The notes under the pieces are model-generated. The model saw nothing but the letters and a program-made list of their open reading frames with translations. It did not search any database and was not told the DNA's origin. A stretch of 38,978 bases of DNA, from contig ONYZ01000027.1 in assembly GCA_900322175.1 (NCBI GenBank), positions 1 to 38,978 on the forward strand. The letters run 5' to 3'. The stretch comes from an uncultured Prevotella sp. (GTDB lineage: Bacteria; Bacteroidota; Bacteroidia; Bacteroidales; Bacteroidaceae). A program made the position numbers and the translations under genes. Positions 13,420 through 22,340 of this stretch are shown one piece after another (the first letter of the stretch is position 1; each line of letters begins with the position of its first letter).

Positions 13420-13899
13420 TTATTCAATCCTGCGAGGACGATGAACTCTCTCGCGCATCTTCTTCTGATCCTCCTGATAACTCTTATACTGATCGGCGGT
13501 CATTATCTTCTGCAGTTCGGCATCGTACTCCTTCATCGCCTTCTCCATCTCTGCACGGCGCTCCTTCATCTTACTGTCGTCCATTGGTGGCTCTGGGCGC
13601 TGAGCCTGAGCATCGGCTGGTGGCATGGGTGGACGACCAACACCTGGACGGCCGTGATGGCCACCGGGGCGAGGACCGCGTGGGCCCATCTTGTCGGCAT
13701 ACTTGGTGTTGAGCTCTAGCAGCTGCTTGGCCTGCTTGTCGCTGAGATTGTAGCGGCTCACAGTCTCGTCGGTGCGATGCTTCACCATCTCGGTCTTGTC
13801 AAACTTGCGCTCTCGGCGCTGTTCATTTTTCTCATCCTGTGCCATGGCCTGAGTGCTAACTAGAGCAGCAGCCACGATTGCGAATAAAATCTTTTTCAT
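13420..13899 (-). CDS. DUF4890-type periplasmic protein
   Basis: The 159-residue protein starts with a clear signal peptide (MKKILFAIVAAALVSTQAMA, cleavage before QDEK). The mature part is highly charged and helical, with NLSDKQAKQLLELNTKYADK and TADQYKSYQEDQKKMRERV around a Pro/Gly/His-rich linker (GPRGPRPGGHHGRPGVGRPP). Layout and motifs match DUF4890, which resembles Spy/CpxP-like periplasmic chaperones with two LTxxQ-like repeats. A chaperone-like role is inferred only. It is monocistronic with its own terminator. Confidence 0.8.
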   Translation of the reverse strand: MKKILFAIVAAALVSTQAMAQDEKNEQRRERKFDKTEMVKHRTDETVSRYNLSDKQAKQLLELNTKYADKMGPRGPRPGGHHGRPGVGRPPMPPADAQAQRPEPPMDDSKMKERRAEMEKAMKEYDAELQKIMTADQYKSYQEDQKKMRERVHRPRRIE

Positions 13900-14116
13900 T
13901 GTTCAATACGTTTTGTTTAATTAATATTTCTGTTCATTAACTCTCTATTTGTTTCATCTATACCTTTGACGCATAGATTCCAACGGAGTTTAATCTACAG
14001 CAGTCTACATTCAGCCAATAGACACGAAATATCAGTCAATCGACCTATTTGATAGACCAACTAATCGATAGAAAACAAAAAAAATAGCCATTCTAACGAA
14101 AATAATAGCTAGAAAA

Positions 14117-14148
14117 TTTGCAGAGTCCAAATAAAATGACTACTTTTG
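14117..14148 (+). promoter_or_regulatory. Promoter of the tRNA-Thr/tRNA-Gly unit
   Basis: TTTG (14117-14120), 20 nt, then TACTTTTG (14141-14148), ending 19 bp before the first tRNA. Confidence 0.85.
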
Positions 14149-14167
14149 CACCCGCTAAAGGAGACCT

Positions 14168-14240
<73 letters not shown>

Positions 14241-14274
14241 CTCTTCGTCATAAACATTGGTTTCGTTCAGGATC

Positions 14275-14345
14275 GCGGAATTAGCACATCGGTAGTGCAC
14301 GGGCTTCCCAAGCCTGGGAGGCGGGTTCGATTCCCGTATTCCGCT
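14275..14345 (+). tRNA. tRNA-Gly(CCC)
   Basis: A 71-nt cloverleaf with acceptor GCGGAAT/ATTCCGC, anticodon loop TTCCCAA (anticodon CCC) and a standard T arm (GGTTCGATTCC core). It follows tRNA-Thr by 34 nt in the same transcript and reads GGG codons. Confidence 0.97.
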
Positions 14346-14352
14346 CAAAGGA

Positions 14353-14384
14353 CAGTAGAGGGCTTAAGCCCCCTACTGTTTTTT
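14353..14384 (+). terminator. Terminator of the tRNA unit
   Basis: CAGTAG-A-GGGC (14353-14363) pairs with GCCC-C-CTACTG (14368-14378) around TTAA, with one mismatch, followed by T6. The convergent glucosaminidase gene ends at 14383, so it may serve both directions. Confidence 0.9.
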
Positions 14385-15294
14385 ATCTCAATCTGATACC
14401 GTCGCCAATCTTGATCTGATAGTCGGGCGATAGTTTGTTCATCTTATACAGACTCTTAAGGCGGATGCCGTACTGCTGGGCTATGCTGTACATCGACTCG
14501 CCACTGCGCACATAGTGAAGTCGACCTTTGTAGTCCTTAGGTGCCTTGCGCTGTTTCTTCTTAAGCCAGATAAACTCACCCTCTTCTAATTGATCCTTGC
14601 AGTCACGTTCGTTGTACTTGGCTATCTTGCGATAGCTGATGCCAACCTCTTGTCCGATAGTATTGAAGGTATCGCCGCGACGTGCGATGATATAATAGTT
14701 CTTATTGAACATCTTGACGGTATGGAGCGAAGCGCCGCTAGGACTCTGGTCCTTGGTGCGCTGAGCCATGAAGTGGTCGTAGCCTTTGGCTTTGTCGTAC
14801 CGATACAGCTTATACAACTGGATTATCTCTACCAGTTTCTCGGCATACACGGGACTGGTGGCATAGCCGCATGCTTTTAACCCCTTAGCCCATCCCTTGT
14901 AGTCGGTAATCTTGAGTTGGAACAGCTGGCGGTAGCGCTGATTGACCGTAAGGAACTTAGAGTGGTCTTCGTACGACTCGTAAGCGCTATCGTACACGCG
15001 GAAGCAGTCGTTCTTCTGATCGTCGTCGTGGTATGTGCGGCGCCCAGTCCAATTGTTGTTGCACTTTATGCCGAAATGATTGTTACTGTTACGTGTAAGT
15101 TCGCTACGACCAGCACCGCTCTCAAGTAGTCCCTGCGCCAAAGTGATGGAAGCAGGTATGTTATATCGCAACATCTGCTCGATGGCGATATCCTTGTATT
15201 GATTGATATATTGCTGGTAAACCGTGTTCCATTTTATCTGCGAAAATGCTGAAATATGTAGGGAAATGGCTATTAATAGGAATATTTTTCTCAT
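14383..15294 (-). CDS. Glucosaminidase with two LysM domains
   Basis: From ATG 15294 (MRKIFLLIAISLHISAFSQI, signal peptide) the protein has 303 residues. An N-terminal FlgJ/LytG-type glucosaminidase domain covers about 25-165 (PASITLAQGLLESGAGRSEL holds the catalytic Glu; NNHFGIKCNNNWTGR follows). Two LysM modules follow: YYIIARRGDTFNTIGQEVGI and LHYVRSGESMYSIAQQYGIR. It would bind peptidoglycan and cleave GlcNAc-MurNAc bonds in the periplasm, for growth or daughter-cell separation. A start three codons upstream (MHN) is possible. It is divergent from cdd and convergent with the tRNA unit. Confidence 0.88.
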   Translation of the reverse strand: MRKIFLLIAISLHISAFSQIKWNTVYQQYINQYKDIAIEQMLRYNIPASITLAQGLLESGAGRSELTRNSNNHFGIKCNNNWTGRRTYHDDDQKNDCFRVYDSAYESYEDHSKFLTVNQRYRQLFQLKITDYKGWAKGLKACGYATSPVYAEKLVEIIQLYKLYRYDKAKGYDHFMAQRTKDQSPSGASLHTVKMFNKNYYIIARRGDTFNTIGQEVGISYRKIAKYNERDCKDQLEEGEFIWLKKKQRKAPKDYKGRLHYVRSGESMYSIAQQYGIRLKSLYKMNKLSPDYQIKIGDGIRLR

Positions 15295-15313
15295 ATTATG
15301 CAAATTATTTGTG

Positions 15314-15351
15314 CAAAAGTAATGATTTCTCTCGAATTATTTGTATTTTTG
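15314..15351. promoter_or_regulatory. Divergent -7 elements for the glucosaminidase gene and cdd
   Basis: TACTTTTG on the minus strand (15321-15314) lies 20 bp before the glucosaminidase ATG, and TATTTTTG on the plus strand (15344-15351) lies 19 bp before cdd. Neither has a clear TTG at 20 nt. Confidence 0.45.
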
Positions 15352-15370
15352 CCGAAAAATATAGCAATTT

Positions 15371-15844
15371 ATGAGAGAACTGGAGCTAAAGTCGGTTATC
15401 AAGGTGTGCGACATGGACGAACTGAGTGCTGAAGAGAAGCACCTGGTAGAAATGGCCATCGAGGCCACTAACCGCAGCTATGCGCCTTACTCTAAATTCT
15501 GTGTAGGTGCAGCAGTAAGACTGGATAATGGTGTGGAGGTAATAGGTTGCAATCAGGAGAATGCTGCCTATCCATCGGGACTTTGCGCTGAGCGCACTGC
15601 TCTGTTTGCTGCCGGAGCCCAGTATCCTGACCAACCTGTACGCATGCTGGCCATTGCAGCACGTGGCACTAATGGCGACCTGGAGGAAGAGCCTGTAGGT
15701 CCGTGCGGATCGTGCCGGCAGGTGATAATAGAATCAGAAACTCGCGCAGGCGCGCCTATACGCATACTTCTATACGGTAAGAAGTGCGTGTATGTGATAG
15801 ATGGTATCAAAGAACTGATGCCTCTGACATTCTCAAAATTCTAA
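15371..15844 (+). CDS. cdd: Cytidine deaminase
   Basis: The 157-residue protein has the cytidine deaminase signature: SYAPYSKFCVGAAV, then GLCAERTAL with the zinc-binding Cys and catalytic Glu, and GPCGSCRQVI supplying the two further zinc Cys residues. It deaminates cytidine and deoxycytidine to uridine forms in pyrimidine salvage, in the cytoplasm. The length fits the homotetrameric short form. The last bases overlap the convergent beta-helix gene (CTAA at 15841-15844), so the two stops interlock. Confidence 0.95.
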   Translation: MRELELKSVIKVCDMDELSAEEKHLVEMAIEATNRSYAPYSKFCVGAAVRLDNGVEVIGCNQENAAYPSGLCAERTALFAAGAQYPDQPVRMLAIAARGTNGDLEEEPVGPCGSCRQVIIESETRAGAPIRILLYGKKCVYVIDGIKELMPLTFSKF

Positions 15845-17166
15845 CGATAGCAGCCCAATCCTATAGCCGTCGACAATGAATCGAGGTGGAAATCGTAATC
15901 AAGGTTGTCCTCATCAATCTTGATAAAATGGGCTTTGCCTTGAATAGAATCCTCAGGAGTCTCCCAGATAATCTCGCTGAATTGTTCTGGTTCATCGACA
16001 GCCGGAGTGCGCAGCAGACATTGACTGAATATGTAATTAAACGGCGTATCGTCGTCTATACGATTGCCCATCAGGACATCGTCATCGTAACCGGTAAGTA
16101 TAGAACCCAAACAACTGAGGGCAAACAATGGATGATGATTGGTAATATAAAGCGCTGCACCACGACCACCAGTGAACGGATAGAACTGGGCAAGTGTGCA
16201 ATACGAGATTTCGACAATTCCACCATCGACATGCAGGCAATCGCCCTGGGCATTGGACAGTTGACAGTTCTCTAGTAGGGCGTGGGTATTGATTATCTGT
16301 ACGGCATTGCCCTGAGTATTATGTACCACACACTGTTGCATCACCAGTCGGTAACTGGTAGAATCTATCGCTGAAGAATCACAAACTAATCCTTCATAGG
16401 AGTTCCTTATCTGCGTATTAGTCAACACGTTATCACGAGAACTCTCATAGAGTCGTACACCCTTCCACTGTCCTGGCACACGGTCGTAAGGCAGGTATGA
16501 AAACATGCGGTCAAGACGATCGCCGCGCATGATGCAGTTGTCGGTATGCAACGTACCGTAGACGTTTATTCCTGATCCATCGTGAAAATAGAGTGTGGTA
16601 TTGCGGATGGTGAGATGTGCACCTTCATTGACTGTGATATCACCATAAATCACCAGCGGCTTAGTTGATTCTATCACAGAGTCGGTCTCGATCACAGGAG
16701 AGTAAAGCTTAACAGCATCCCATGCCCATGCCTGTAGGCATACACTCTGTTCGGTACCGCTATCAAACTGAAACACCAGTTGGTCGGTAATAGTGACCGG
16801 CTCATCGCAATATGTCTCAAACGGAGTTATCTCTACAAACACAAGGACACTATCGTTCTTGCGTATCTCTATCTCACTGGTCTGCGAGCCGTTATTATTG
16901 TCGAGGTATATACCATCTACATTAACACGAAATCCCGTCTGGTTGCCGTGCTTAAGGCGTACACTCTGCATCCTTACACCAGAGCTGTTACGATTGTGAA
17001 CCCAGAAAGAATATGTAGACGAGGCTGTACGACTGAACACCGTGTCGAGTTTAAAAGTATCCGACGGAAAGTCTAATCGCAGACCTGTAGATGACGAGAA
17101 AGAGTCGTCATCAGCACATGCCACAAAGGCAATAATCGTTACTAGAAAAAAGAATATCCGTTTCAT
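15841..17166 (-). CDS. Right-handed beta-helix lipoprotein
   Basis: From ATG 17166 (MKRIFFFLVTIIAFVACADD) the protein has 441 residues with a lipoprotein signal (FVAC, Cys17). The first ~180 residues look like beta-sandwich. From about 185 on, repeated short strands with N/T/S ladders (GDITVNEGAHLTIRNTTLYF, VYGTLHTDNCIMRG, NCQLSNAQGDCLHV) indicate a parallel beta helix as in pectate lyase-like or PbH1 proteins. No catalytic residues are assigned; it is probably a surface or periplasmic protein. The open frame extends 133 codons further upstream, across the rubrerythrin gene, but that part is antisense to nothing useful and has no signal peptide. Confidence 0.82.
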   Translation of the reverse strand: MKRIFFFLVTIIAFVACADDDSFSSSTGLRLDFPSDTFKLDTVFSRTASSTYSFWVHNRNSSGVRMQSVRLKHGNQTGFRVNVDGIYLDNNNGSQTSEIEIRKNDSVLVFVEITPFETYCDEPVTITDQLVFQFDSGTEQSVCLQAWAWDAVKLYSPVIETDSVIESTKPLVIYGDITVNEGAHLTIRNTTLYFHDGSGINVYGTLHTDNCIMRGDRLDRMFSYLPYDRVPGQWKGVRLYESSRDNVLTNTQIRNSYEGLVCDSSAIDSTSYRLVMQQCVVHNTQGNAVQIINTHALLENCQLSNAQGDCLHVDGGIVEISYCTLAQFYPFTGGRGAALYITNHHPLFALSCLGSILTGYDDDVLMGNRIDDDTPFNYIFSQCLLRTPAVDEPEQFSEIIWETPEDSIQGKAHFIKIDEDNLDYDFHLDSLSTAIGLGCYR

Positions 17167-17206
17167 CTGATGATAAAACGGATAAATCTCGGATTTATTG
17201 TGTAGC

Positions 17207-17764
17207 CTACTTGCCAAAATAGCGCTTGAGCAGTCCGGCAAAACCTGCACCATGACGGGCCTCATCCTTAGCCATCTCATGAACTGTGTCGTGGATAGCA
17301 TCGAAACCGGCAGCCTTAGCGTTCTTAGCAATACGGAACTTATCCTCGCAAGCACCTGCCTCGGCAGCAGCACGCTTTTCAAGATTAGTCTTGGTGTCCC
17401 ATACGACTTCGCCCAACAGCTCAGCAAAGCGTGAAGCATGGTCGGCCTCCTCGAATGCATAGCGCTTGAATGCCTCTGCAATCTCAGGATAACCCTCGCG
17501 GTCAGCCTGACGAGCCATAGCCAGATACTGCCCAACCTCGCTGCACTCACCAGCAAAGTGTGCACGCAGGTCGTTGATCATCTCCTCAGATACGCCCTCG
17601 GGCTTGCCATCACCAATCTTATGAACGGTTGCATAAGTCATGTCGGCATCATCCTTAAGCTCAGAGAACTTAGATGCAGGAGCCTTACAGATTGGACACT
17701 TCTCAGGGGGATTCTCGCCTTCGTAGATATAACCACATACGGCACAAATAAACTTCTTTGTCAT
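17207..17764 (-). CDS. Reverse rubrerythrin
   Basis: The 185-residue protein starts with a rubredoxin domain ([20 protein letters not shown]: two CxxC pairs binding one iron) followed by a ferritin-like di-iron domain with Glu/His ligands in [22 protein letters not shown] and [11 protein letters not shown]. The rubredoxin-first order is that of reverse rubrerythrins, which reduce hydrogen peroxide, and sometimes oxygen, in anaerobes. It has its own promoter, whose -33 box lies in the terminator of the upstream esterase gene. It fits an obligate anaerobe's oxidative defence. Confidence 0.93.
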   Translation of the reverse strand: MTKKFICAVCGYIYEGENPPEKCPICKAPASKFSELKDDADMTYATVHKIGDGKPEGVSEEMINDLRAHFAGECSEVGQYLAMARQADREGYPEIAEAFKRYAFEEADHASRFAELLGEVVWDTKTNLEKRAAAEAGACEDKFRIAKNAKAAGFDAIHDTVHEMAKDEARHGAGFAGLLKRYFGK

Positions 17765-17811
17765 AATAGTATTTGTTTAGTTATTAAATGAGTTAATTGT
17801 ACTTACGTCTG

Positions 17812-17842
17812 CAAATATAAGAATAAAAAATAAATCCTGCAA
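17812..17842 (-). promoter_or_regulatory. Rubrerythrin promoter
   Basis: On the minus strand TTG (17842-17840), 20 nt, then TATATTTG (17819-17812). The -33 TTG is part of the terminator stem at 17832-17858. Confidence 0.75.
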
Positions 17843-17858
17843 GCATTTTGCAGGATTT
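17832..17858. terminator. Bidirectional-looking terminator downstream of the GDSL gene
   Basis: AAATCCTGCAA (17832-17842) pairs perfectly with TTGCAGGATTT (17848-17858). T-rich runs follow on both strands, so it can end the esterase transcript (minus strand). Confidence 0.85.
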
Positions 17859-17882
17859 TTTATAAATATAGCAATTTTTGCG

Positions 17883-18701
17883 TTATTTTTTGCGATATTT
17901 GCTCAACACGGGTATCTCTTTGCAGAGTGCATCGGCCAAAAGACCTGCCACCACACGGGCACCATACTTATTATAATGTGTATTGTCTTGCTTACCCTGT
18001 GGCTCGCTGGGCTCCTGACCAGGCAGGAACCACATGTGGAGTTTCTTTGACCCCTCGGTGCCAAGACTCTGCTCAAGTTCGCTGGTAATCTTGTTAGCAT
18101 CCACGAAGTGACAGTTCATATAATGTGCCACATCCATGGGAGCCACACGATACAGTCCGTGGGTATCGTTGAGCGTCTTGCCTTCCTTACGGCTGCCTCC
18201 ATCTTTGAAGGTGCTGTTGCGAAGCTTCTCGTCATCATCGTTTGCCGGTGTATGGATAAAGAAGTCGCGTCGTGCTACAGCGTTCATCAGAACAGGAATT
18301 CCGCCGTGCTCACGAGTCTCGCGAACATACTTGGACAGATTGTAGTCGAAAGTAGAACCAGGTTCGGTGTGACGTTCGGGCTGTGGCTTCTCGTCGTTAT
18401 GACCAAACTGGATGATAACATAGTCGCCTGGCTTGATCTTAGCGAGTACCTTATCCCATCGACCTTCATCGATAAAACTCTTTGAACTGCGACCGTTCAC
18501 GGCGTGATTATCCACCACGATATAGTCGGCGTCGAAGCATTCCTGAAGCATCATGCCCCACCCGCGCTCCTGCTTACCGCCTGTGGTATCCTTCTTGGCA
18601 GCTGTAGAGTCGCCAATCACAAAGATAGTGGTGGTCTTGTCAGGTGCTGCGGCTATAAGCATCAGCGCTACTGCAACGATGGCTACGAAAGTTTTCTTCA
18701 T
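17883..18701 (-). CDS. Rhamnogalacturonan acetylesterase-like SGNH hydrolase
   Basis: The 272-residue protein begins with a signal peptide ([20 protein letters not shown]). SGNH blocks are clear: FVIGDSTAA with the nucleophile Ser, [11 protein letters not shown] with the oxyanion Gly/Asn, FGHND, and [10 protein letters not shown] with the Asp and His. This set is that of family CE12 rhamnogalacturonan acetylesterases, which deacetylate pectic polymers. Its ATG overlaps the hisS stop (ATGA), so a secreted plant-polymer enzyme is translationally coupled to a tRNA synthetase, probably by genome compaction rather than function. Confidence 0.87.
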   Translation of the reverse strand: MKKTFVAIVAVALMLIAAAPDKTTTIFVIGDSTAAKKDTTGGKQERGWGMMLQECFDADYIVVDNHAVNGRSSKSFIDEGRWDKVLAKIKPGDYVIIQFGHNDEKPQPERHTEPGSTFDYNLSKYVRETREHGGIPVLMNAVARRDFFIHTPANDDDEKLRNSTFKDGGSRKEGKTLNDTHGLYRVAPMDVAHYMNCHFVDANKITSELEQSLGTEGSKKLHMWFLPGQEPSEPQGKQDNTHYNKYGARVVAGLLADALCKEIPVLSKYRKK

Positions 18702-20056
18702 TTTACAATCATGCTAATAAGTTCATCGGGCGAGACGAGTGTCTGTTCGCCTGATTCCATATTCTTGAGCGTAAGCTTACCCTGTGATATCTCATTCTCG
18801 CCAGCCAGAGCCACAAATGGTATCTGCTTGGCGTTGGCATACGACATCTGCTTCTTCATCTTAGCAGAATCGGGGAAGATTTCGGTACGGATGCCGGCCT
18901 CGCGTGCCTTAGCTACGAATGGCAGACAATAGGCGGTCTCTTTATCACCGAAGTTGATGAACAGCAACTGAGTGCCGTTGGTTGCATCCTTGGGATAGCA
19001 ATCGAGTGCATTGAGCACATCGAAGATACGGTCGACACCGAAACTGATGCCTACACCAGAAATGCCGGGCATGCCAAAGATACCAGTAAGGTTGTCATAA
19101 CGGCCACCACCTGTGATTGAACCAATCTGAACGTCGAGAGCCTTAACCTCGAAGATAGCTCCGGTGTAATAGTTAAGACCACGAGCCAGAGTAAGGTCGA
19201 GCTGTATCTCGTTTTTAAGTCCAAGTGTCTTCAGTGTGTCAAGAATGAAACGAGTCTCTTCTACGCCCTTAATACCAATCTCGCTAGTTGCCAGTACGTT
19301 AGCAATGGTATTAAGTTTCTCATCGTTAGTGCCTTCGAGCGAGATGATGGGCTGAAGTTTCTCAATCTGTTCTTCAGAGAGACCATCCTCGCGGAGCTCC
19401 TGATTAACATTGTCAAGACCTATCTTATCAAGCTTGTCGATAGCTACTGTGATATCTACAATCTTTTCGGCAGCACCGATTACCTCGGCGATACCAGTGA
19501 GAATCTTGCGGTTGTTGATTTTGATCTGAACACGTACGCCAAAACGACTGAATACGGTATCGACAATCTGCATCAGCTCAACCTCGTTGAGCAGTGAGTC
19601 AGAGCCTACGATGTCGCCATCGAACTGCCAGAATTCACGATAGCGTCCTTTCTGTGGGCGGTCTGCACGCCATACCGGCTGCATCTGATAACGTTTGAAA
19701 GGCAACTGCAGTTCCTCGCGGTGCATCACAACGTAACGGGCAAAGGGAACTGTAAGGTCATAGCGAAGTCCCTTTTCGCAGAGTTTGGAAGCAAGGCGCA
19801 GTGAGTTGCGCTCGGCCAGCTCTTCGGGTGTTACCTTCGAGAGGTAATCGCCTGAATTGAGTACCTTAAACAGCAGCTTATCGCCCTCTTCGCCATATTT
19901 ACCCATCAGCGTGCCGAGGGTTTCCATAGCTGGGGTCTCTATCTGCTGAAAGCCATAGAGCTGATACACCTGCTTGATAGTGTCAAAAATATAATTGCGC
20001 TTCGCCATCTCCATTGGCGAGAAGTCGCGCGTGCCTTTGGGTATACTTGGTTTCAT
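18698..20056 (-). CDS. hisS: Histidine--tRNA ligase
   Basis: The 452-residue class II synthetase starts [20 protein letters not shown]. Motif 2 is in [20 protein letters not shown] and [11 protein letters not shown], the HisA-type loop is [15 protein letters not shown], and [13 protein letters not shown] with GISFGVDRI is motif 3. The C-terminal anticodon-binding domain starts around residue 360. It charges tRNA-His in the cytoplasm. It is preceded by heptad repeats and a four-helix-bundle gene on the same strand, and followed with overlap by the esterase gene. Confidence 0.97.
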   Translation of the reverse strand: MKPSIPKGTRDFSPMEMAKRNYIFDTIKQVYQLYGFQQIETPAMETLGTLMGKYGEEGDKLLFKVLNSGDYLSKVTPEELAERNSLRLASKLCEKGLRYDLTVPFARYVVMHREELQLPFKRYQMQPVWRADRPQKGRYREFWQFDGDIVGSDSLLNEVELMQIVDTVFSRFGVRVQIKINNRKILTGIAEVIGAAEKIVDITVAIDKLDKIGLDNVNQELREDGLSEEQIEKLQPIISLEGTNDEKLNTIANVLATSEIGIKGVEETRFILDTLKTLGLKNEIQLDLTLARGLNYYTGAIFEVKALDVQIGSITGGGRYDNLTGIFGMPGISGVGISFGVDRIFDVLNALDCYPKDATNGTQLLFINFGDKETAYCLPFVAKAREAGIRTEIFPDSAKMKKQMSYANAKQIPFVALAGENEISQGKLTLKNMESGEQTLVSPDELISMIVK

Positions 20057-20061
20057 ATTTT

Positions 20062-20092
20062 ATTAAACATTAAACATTAAACATTAAACATT
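20062..20092. repeat. ATTAAAC heptad repeat, left boundary of the four-helix-bundle gene
   Basis: Four and a half tandem copies of ATTAAAC (on the plus strand). The stop codon of the four-helix-bundle gene (20084-20086) is formed inside it. It is the inverted counterpart of 20446-20513. Confidence 0.8.
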
Positions 20093-20443
20093 GTTTTGTT
20101 TTGTGGTATTCACAATCTTAACTAATGTTCCTGTAATTCTTCCAAGATCATCCGACATAGAATCGTACTGCTCTTGGCTTATATAATTAGTTTCATACAG
20201 AAGATCAAGCCAATACTTTGTTTCACTTGCTTCTTTTAATGATATGCTCATCTTGTTAACAAAGTCCATTCGACTTTGAGCAAACACACTTTCGCTGATA
20301 TTGGCTCCAATACTTGTGCCGCTTCTAAGTATCTGCTTAGATAGTACAAACTCTTTTTGCATATCCGAAAGATATTTATAGAGTCGTATAATTCTTATAG
20401 CAAACGACTTGGATTCAATAAGTATCTGATTATCAGCCTTCAT
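20084..20443 (-). CDS. Four-helix-bundle protein (23S rRNA IVS / S23 family)
   Basis: The 119-residue helical protein starts MKADNQILIESKSFAIRIIR and contains the family signature LRSGTSIGANISESVFAQSR plus KEASETKYWLDLL. The family (TIGR02436-type) is named from ORFs in intervening sequences of 23S rRNA genes, and the related Avd protein acts in diversity-generating retroelements; many copies are stand-alone genes of unknown function. Here it sits between purA and hisS on the same strand, flanked by inverted TTTAATG heptad repeats that also provide its own stop and the purA stop. That suggests it was inserted into an older purA-hisS junction. Confidence 0.87.
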   Translation of the reverse strand: MKADNQILIESKSFAIRIIRLYKYLSDMQKEFVLSKQILRSGTSIGANISESVFAQSRMDFVNKMSISLKEASETKYWLDLLYETNYISQEQYDSMSDDLGRITGTLVKIVNTTKQNNV

Positions 20444-20445
20444 AA

Positions 20446-20513
20446 CAATGTATAACGTTTAATGTCTAATGCGTTTATATAATGTTTAATGTTTAATCTT
20501 TAATGTTTAATGT
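20446..20513. repeat. TTTAATG heptad repeats, right boundary of the four-helix-bundle gene
   Basis: Perfect heptads at 20481-20513 grade into degenerate ones towards the gene start (AATGTAT, AACGTTT, AATGTCT, AATGCGT). The purA stop (20507-20509) lies inside. Positions 20488-20513 are identical to 6062-6087, and 20481-20499 to 22968-22986. Confidence 0.8.
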
Positions 20514-21778
20514 CTCACTATTGTCTGGTCGCGATCTGGACCGATAGAAATTATTTTAATAGGGGTCTCTAACTGCTTCTCTAAGAACGAGATATAATCA
20601 CTGAACTCCTTGGGGAACTGATCCTCGCTAGTGAACTTGGTCATATCGGTCTTCCAGCCTGGTAGTTCCTGATATACAGGCTCGATACCGTCCTCGATGT
20701 TGTATGGGAAGTAATCGATTTCCTGACCATTCTGCTTATAAGCTACACAAGCCTTGATGGTATCGAAACCATCGAGCACGTCGCTCTTCATCATAATCAG
20801 CTGGGTAACACCATTCACCATGATAGAATACTTAAGTGCTACAAGATCGATCCAACCGCAACGACGCTCACGACCTGTAACAGCACCGTACTCATGCCCC
20901 AGGTCACGAATCTTCTTACCTGTCTCGTCGAACAACTCTGTAGGGAATGGACCAGCTCCTACACGTGTGCAGTAAGCCTTCATAATACCATATACATCGC
21001 CTATCTTGTTGGGACCAATACCAAGACCAGTGCAAGCACCAGCACAAATGGTGTTAGATGAAGTTACAAAAGGATATGAACCAAAGTCTACATCGAGCAT
21101 AGTGCCCTGAGCACCTTCGCAAAGTACACTCTTGCCGCTCTTGAGCAGATTGTTGATCTCATGCTCTGAATCGACGATTGGGAACTGACGCAAATACTCA
21201 ATACCCTCAAGCCACTTCTTCTCTACCTCCGTGACATCGTAATCAAAGTTGAGTGACTTCAGGATGGCCTCGTGACGAGCCTTGGCTTTAGCGTACTTCT
21301 CTTCGAAGTTCTCAAGAATATCGCCTACGCGAAGGCCAGTACGGCTTACCTTATCGGTATAGGTAGGGCCAATACCCTTACCGGTAGTACCTACCTTGTC
21401 CTTACCCTTCTGAGCCTCGTAAGCGGCATCGAGCACACGATGGGTTGGCATGATGAGATGGGCCTTCTTAGAGATGTGCAGACGACTGCGGAGATTATGA
21501 CCGCTGGCTTCAAGAGCCTTTGCCTCCTCCATAAACAAGTCTGGAGCCAAAACCACACCGTTACCGATAATGTTAACCTTGTCGCCCTGGAAAATACCTG
21601 ATGGGATTGAACGAAGCACATACTTCTGCCCCTCAAACTCCAGAGTATGACCAGCATTAGGACCACCTTGGAAACGGGCAACTACATCATACTTAGGGGT
21701 CAGTACATCAACCACCTTACCTTTTCCTTCATCGCCCCACTGCAAACCGAGCAGGACGTCAACTTTACCTTTGTTCAT
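20507..21778 (-). CDS. purA: Adenylosuccinate synthetase
   Basis: The 423-residue enzyme has the GTP-binding loop GLQWGDEGKGK at residues 11-21, the IMP-site FQGGPNAGHTL, GTTGKGIGPTY and the C-terminal GPDRDQTIV. It makes adenylosuccinate from IMP, aspartate and GTP, the committed step to AMP. Length and motifs are normal. Its ATG overlaps the stop of the Fur-family gene (ATGA), so it is co-translated with that regulator. The stop codon lies within heptad repeats. Confidence 0.97.
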   Translation of the reverse strand: MNKGKVDVLLGLQWGDEGKGKVVDVLTPKYDVVARFQGGPNAGHTLEFEGQKYVLRSIPSGIFQGDKVNIIGNGVVLAPDLFMEEAKALEASGHNLRSRLHISKKAHLIMPTHRVLDAAYEAQKGKDKVGTTGKGIGPTYTDKVSRTGLRVGDILENFEEKYAKAKARHEAILKSLNFDYDVTEVEKKWLEGIEYLRQFPIVDSEHEINNLLKSGKSVLCEGAQGTMLDVDFGSYPFVTSSNTICAGACTGLGIGPNKIGDVYGIMKAYCTRVGAGPFPTELFDETGKKIRDLGHEYGAVTGRERRCGWIDLVALKYSIMVNGVTQLIMMKSDVLDGFDTIKACVAYKQNGQEIDYFPYNIEDGIEPVYQELPGWKTDMTKFTSEDQFPKEFSDYISFLEKQLETPIKIISIGPDRDQTIVRH

Positions 21779-22278
21779 TTTTCAGTTGTATTCTTGTTAT
21801 TACTTTTTGTTCTACTTGTATTCTTGCGTTTGGTCATCTTGACCTGACACGAACTGCATATACCATAGATGTACAGCGCAAAACCGTCCTTACGAAATCG
21901 CTTAAGACGCAGGTTCTCGACTGCCTCTATAATCTCGGCCGACCGTATCTCAGTAACCTTTCCACACACCGAACATATCTGGTGGCAGTGGCTCTGACTG
22001 TCGTAGCAGGCCTCGTACTTGGTAGAGCCCTGAAAACGGTGGCGTACCACCAGACGAAGGGTAAGAAACAAATTGAGCGTATTATACAATGTAGCCCTAC
22101 TCACAGGAAAATCCATACCTTGCGCCAAACGTTCCTTAAGCTCTTCGATAGTAAAGTGACCATTCATGCTGTAGATGGCTCTGAGAATGCTATAACGCTC
22201 AGGTGTCTTGCGATGATTGTTCATCTCAAGATAGTTGTCTAAAAGCCTTTCTGCGGCAGCTATTACACTTTCTTTCAT
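21775..22278 (-). CDS. Fur-family transcriptional regulator
   Basis: The 167-residue protein has the Fur winged-helix N-terminus (RKTPERYSILRAIYSMNGHF, then SRATLYNTLNLFLTLRLV) and a dimerisation domain with CHQICSVCGK and CSSCQ, the two CxxC pairs of the structural zinc site. A basic, Ser/Thr/Asn-rich tail (KRKNTSRTKSNNKNTTEK) extends beyond the usual length. It could be Fur, PerR or Zur; the metal cannot be told from the sequence. The overlap with purA is an operon signal, and the -7 TACCTTTG (22309-22302) lies just upstream. Confidence 0.88.
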   Translation of the reverse strand: MKESVIAAAERLLDNYLEMNNHRKTPERYSILRAIYSMNGHFTIEELKERLAQGMDFPVSRATLYNTLNLFLTLRLVVRHRFQGSTKYEACYDSQSHCHQICSVCGKVTEIRSAEIIEAVENLRLKRFRKDGFALYIYGICSSCQVKMTKRKNTSRTKSNNKNTTEK

Positions 22279-22301
22279 CTGACTCTCTCACGAAAACCGC
22301 A

Positions 22302-22309
22302 CAAAGGTA
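22302..22309 (-). promoter_or_regulatory. -7 element of the fur-like/purA operon
   Basis: TACCTTTG on the minus strand, 23 bp before the ATG; no TTG is seen at the usual distance. Confidence 0.5.
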
Positions 22310-22340
22310 CACATTTTCCTGCAGATAAAAGAAACATTAT

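Noticed and set aside
17167-17565. The frame of the beta-helix lipoprotein stays open another 133 codons upstream
   Set aside because: It crosses the rubrerythrin gene in another frame, and the lipoprotein signal at ATG 17166 marks the real start.
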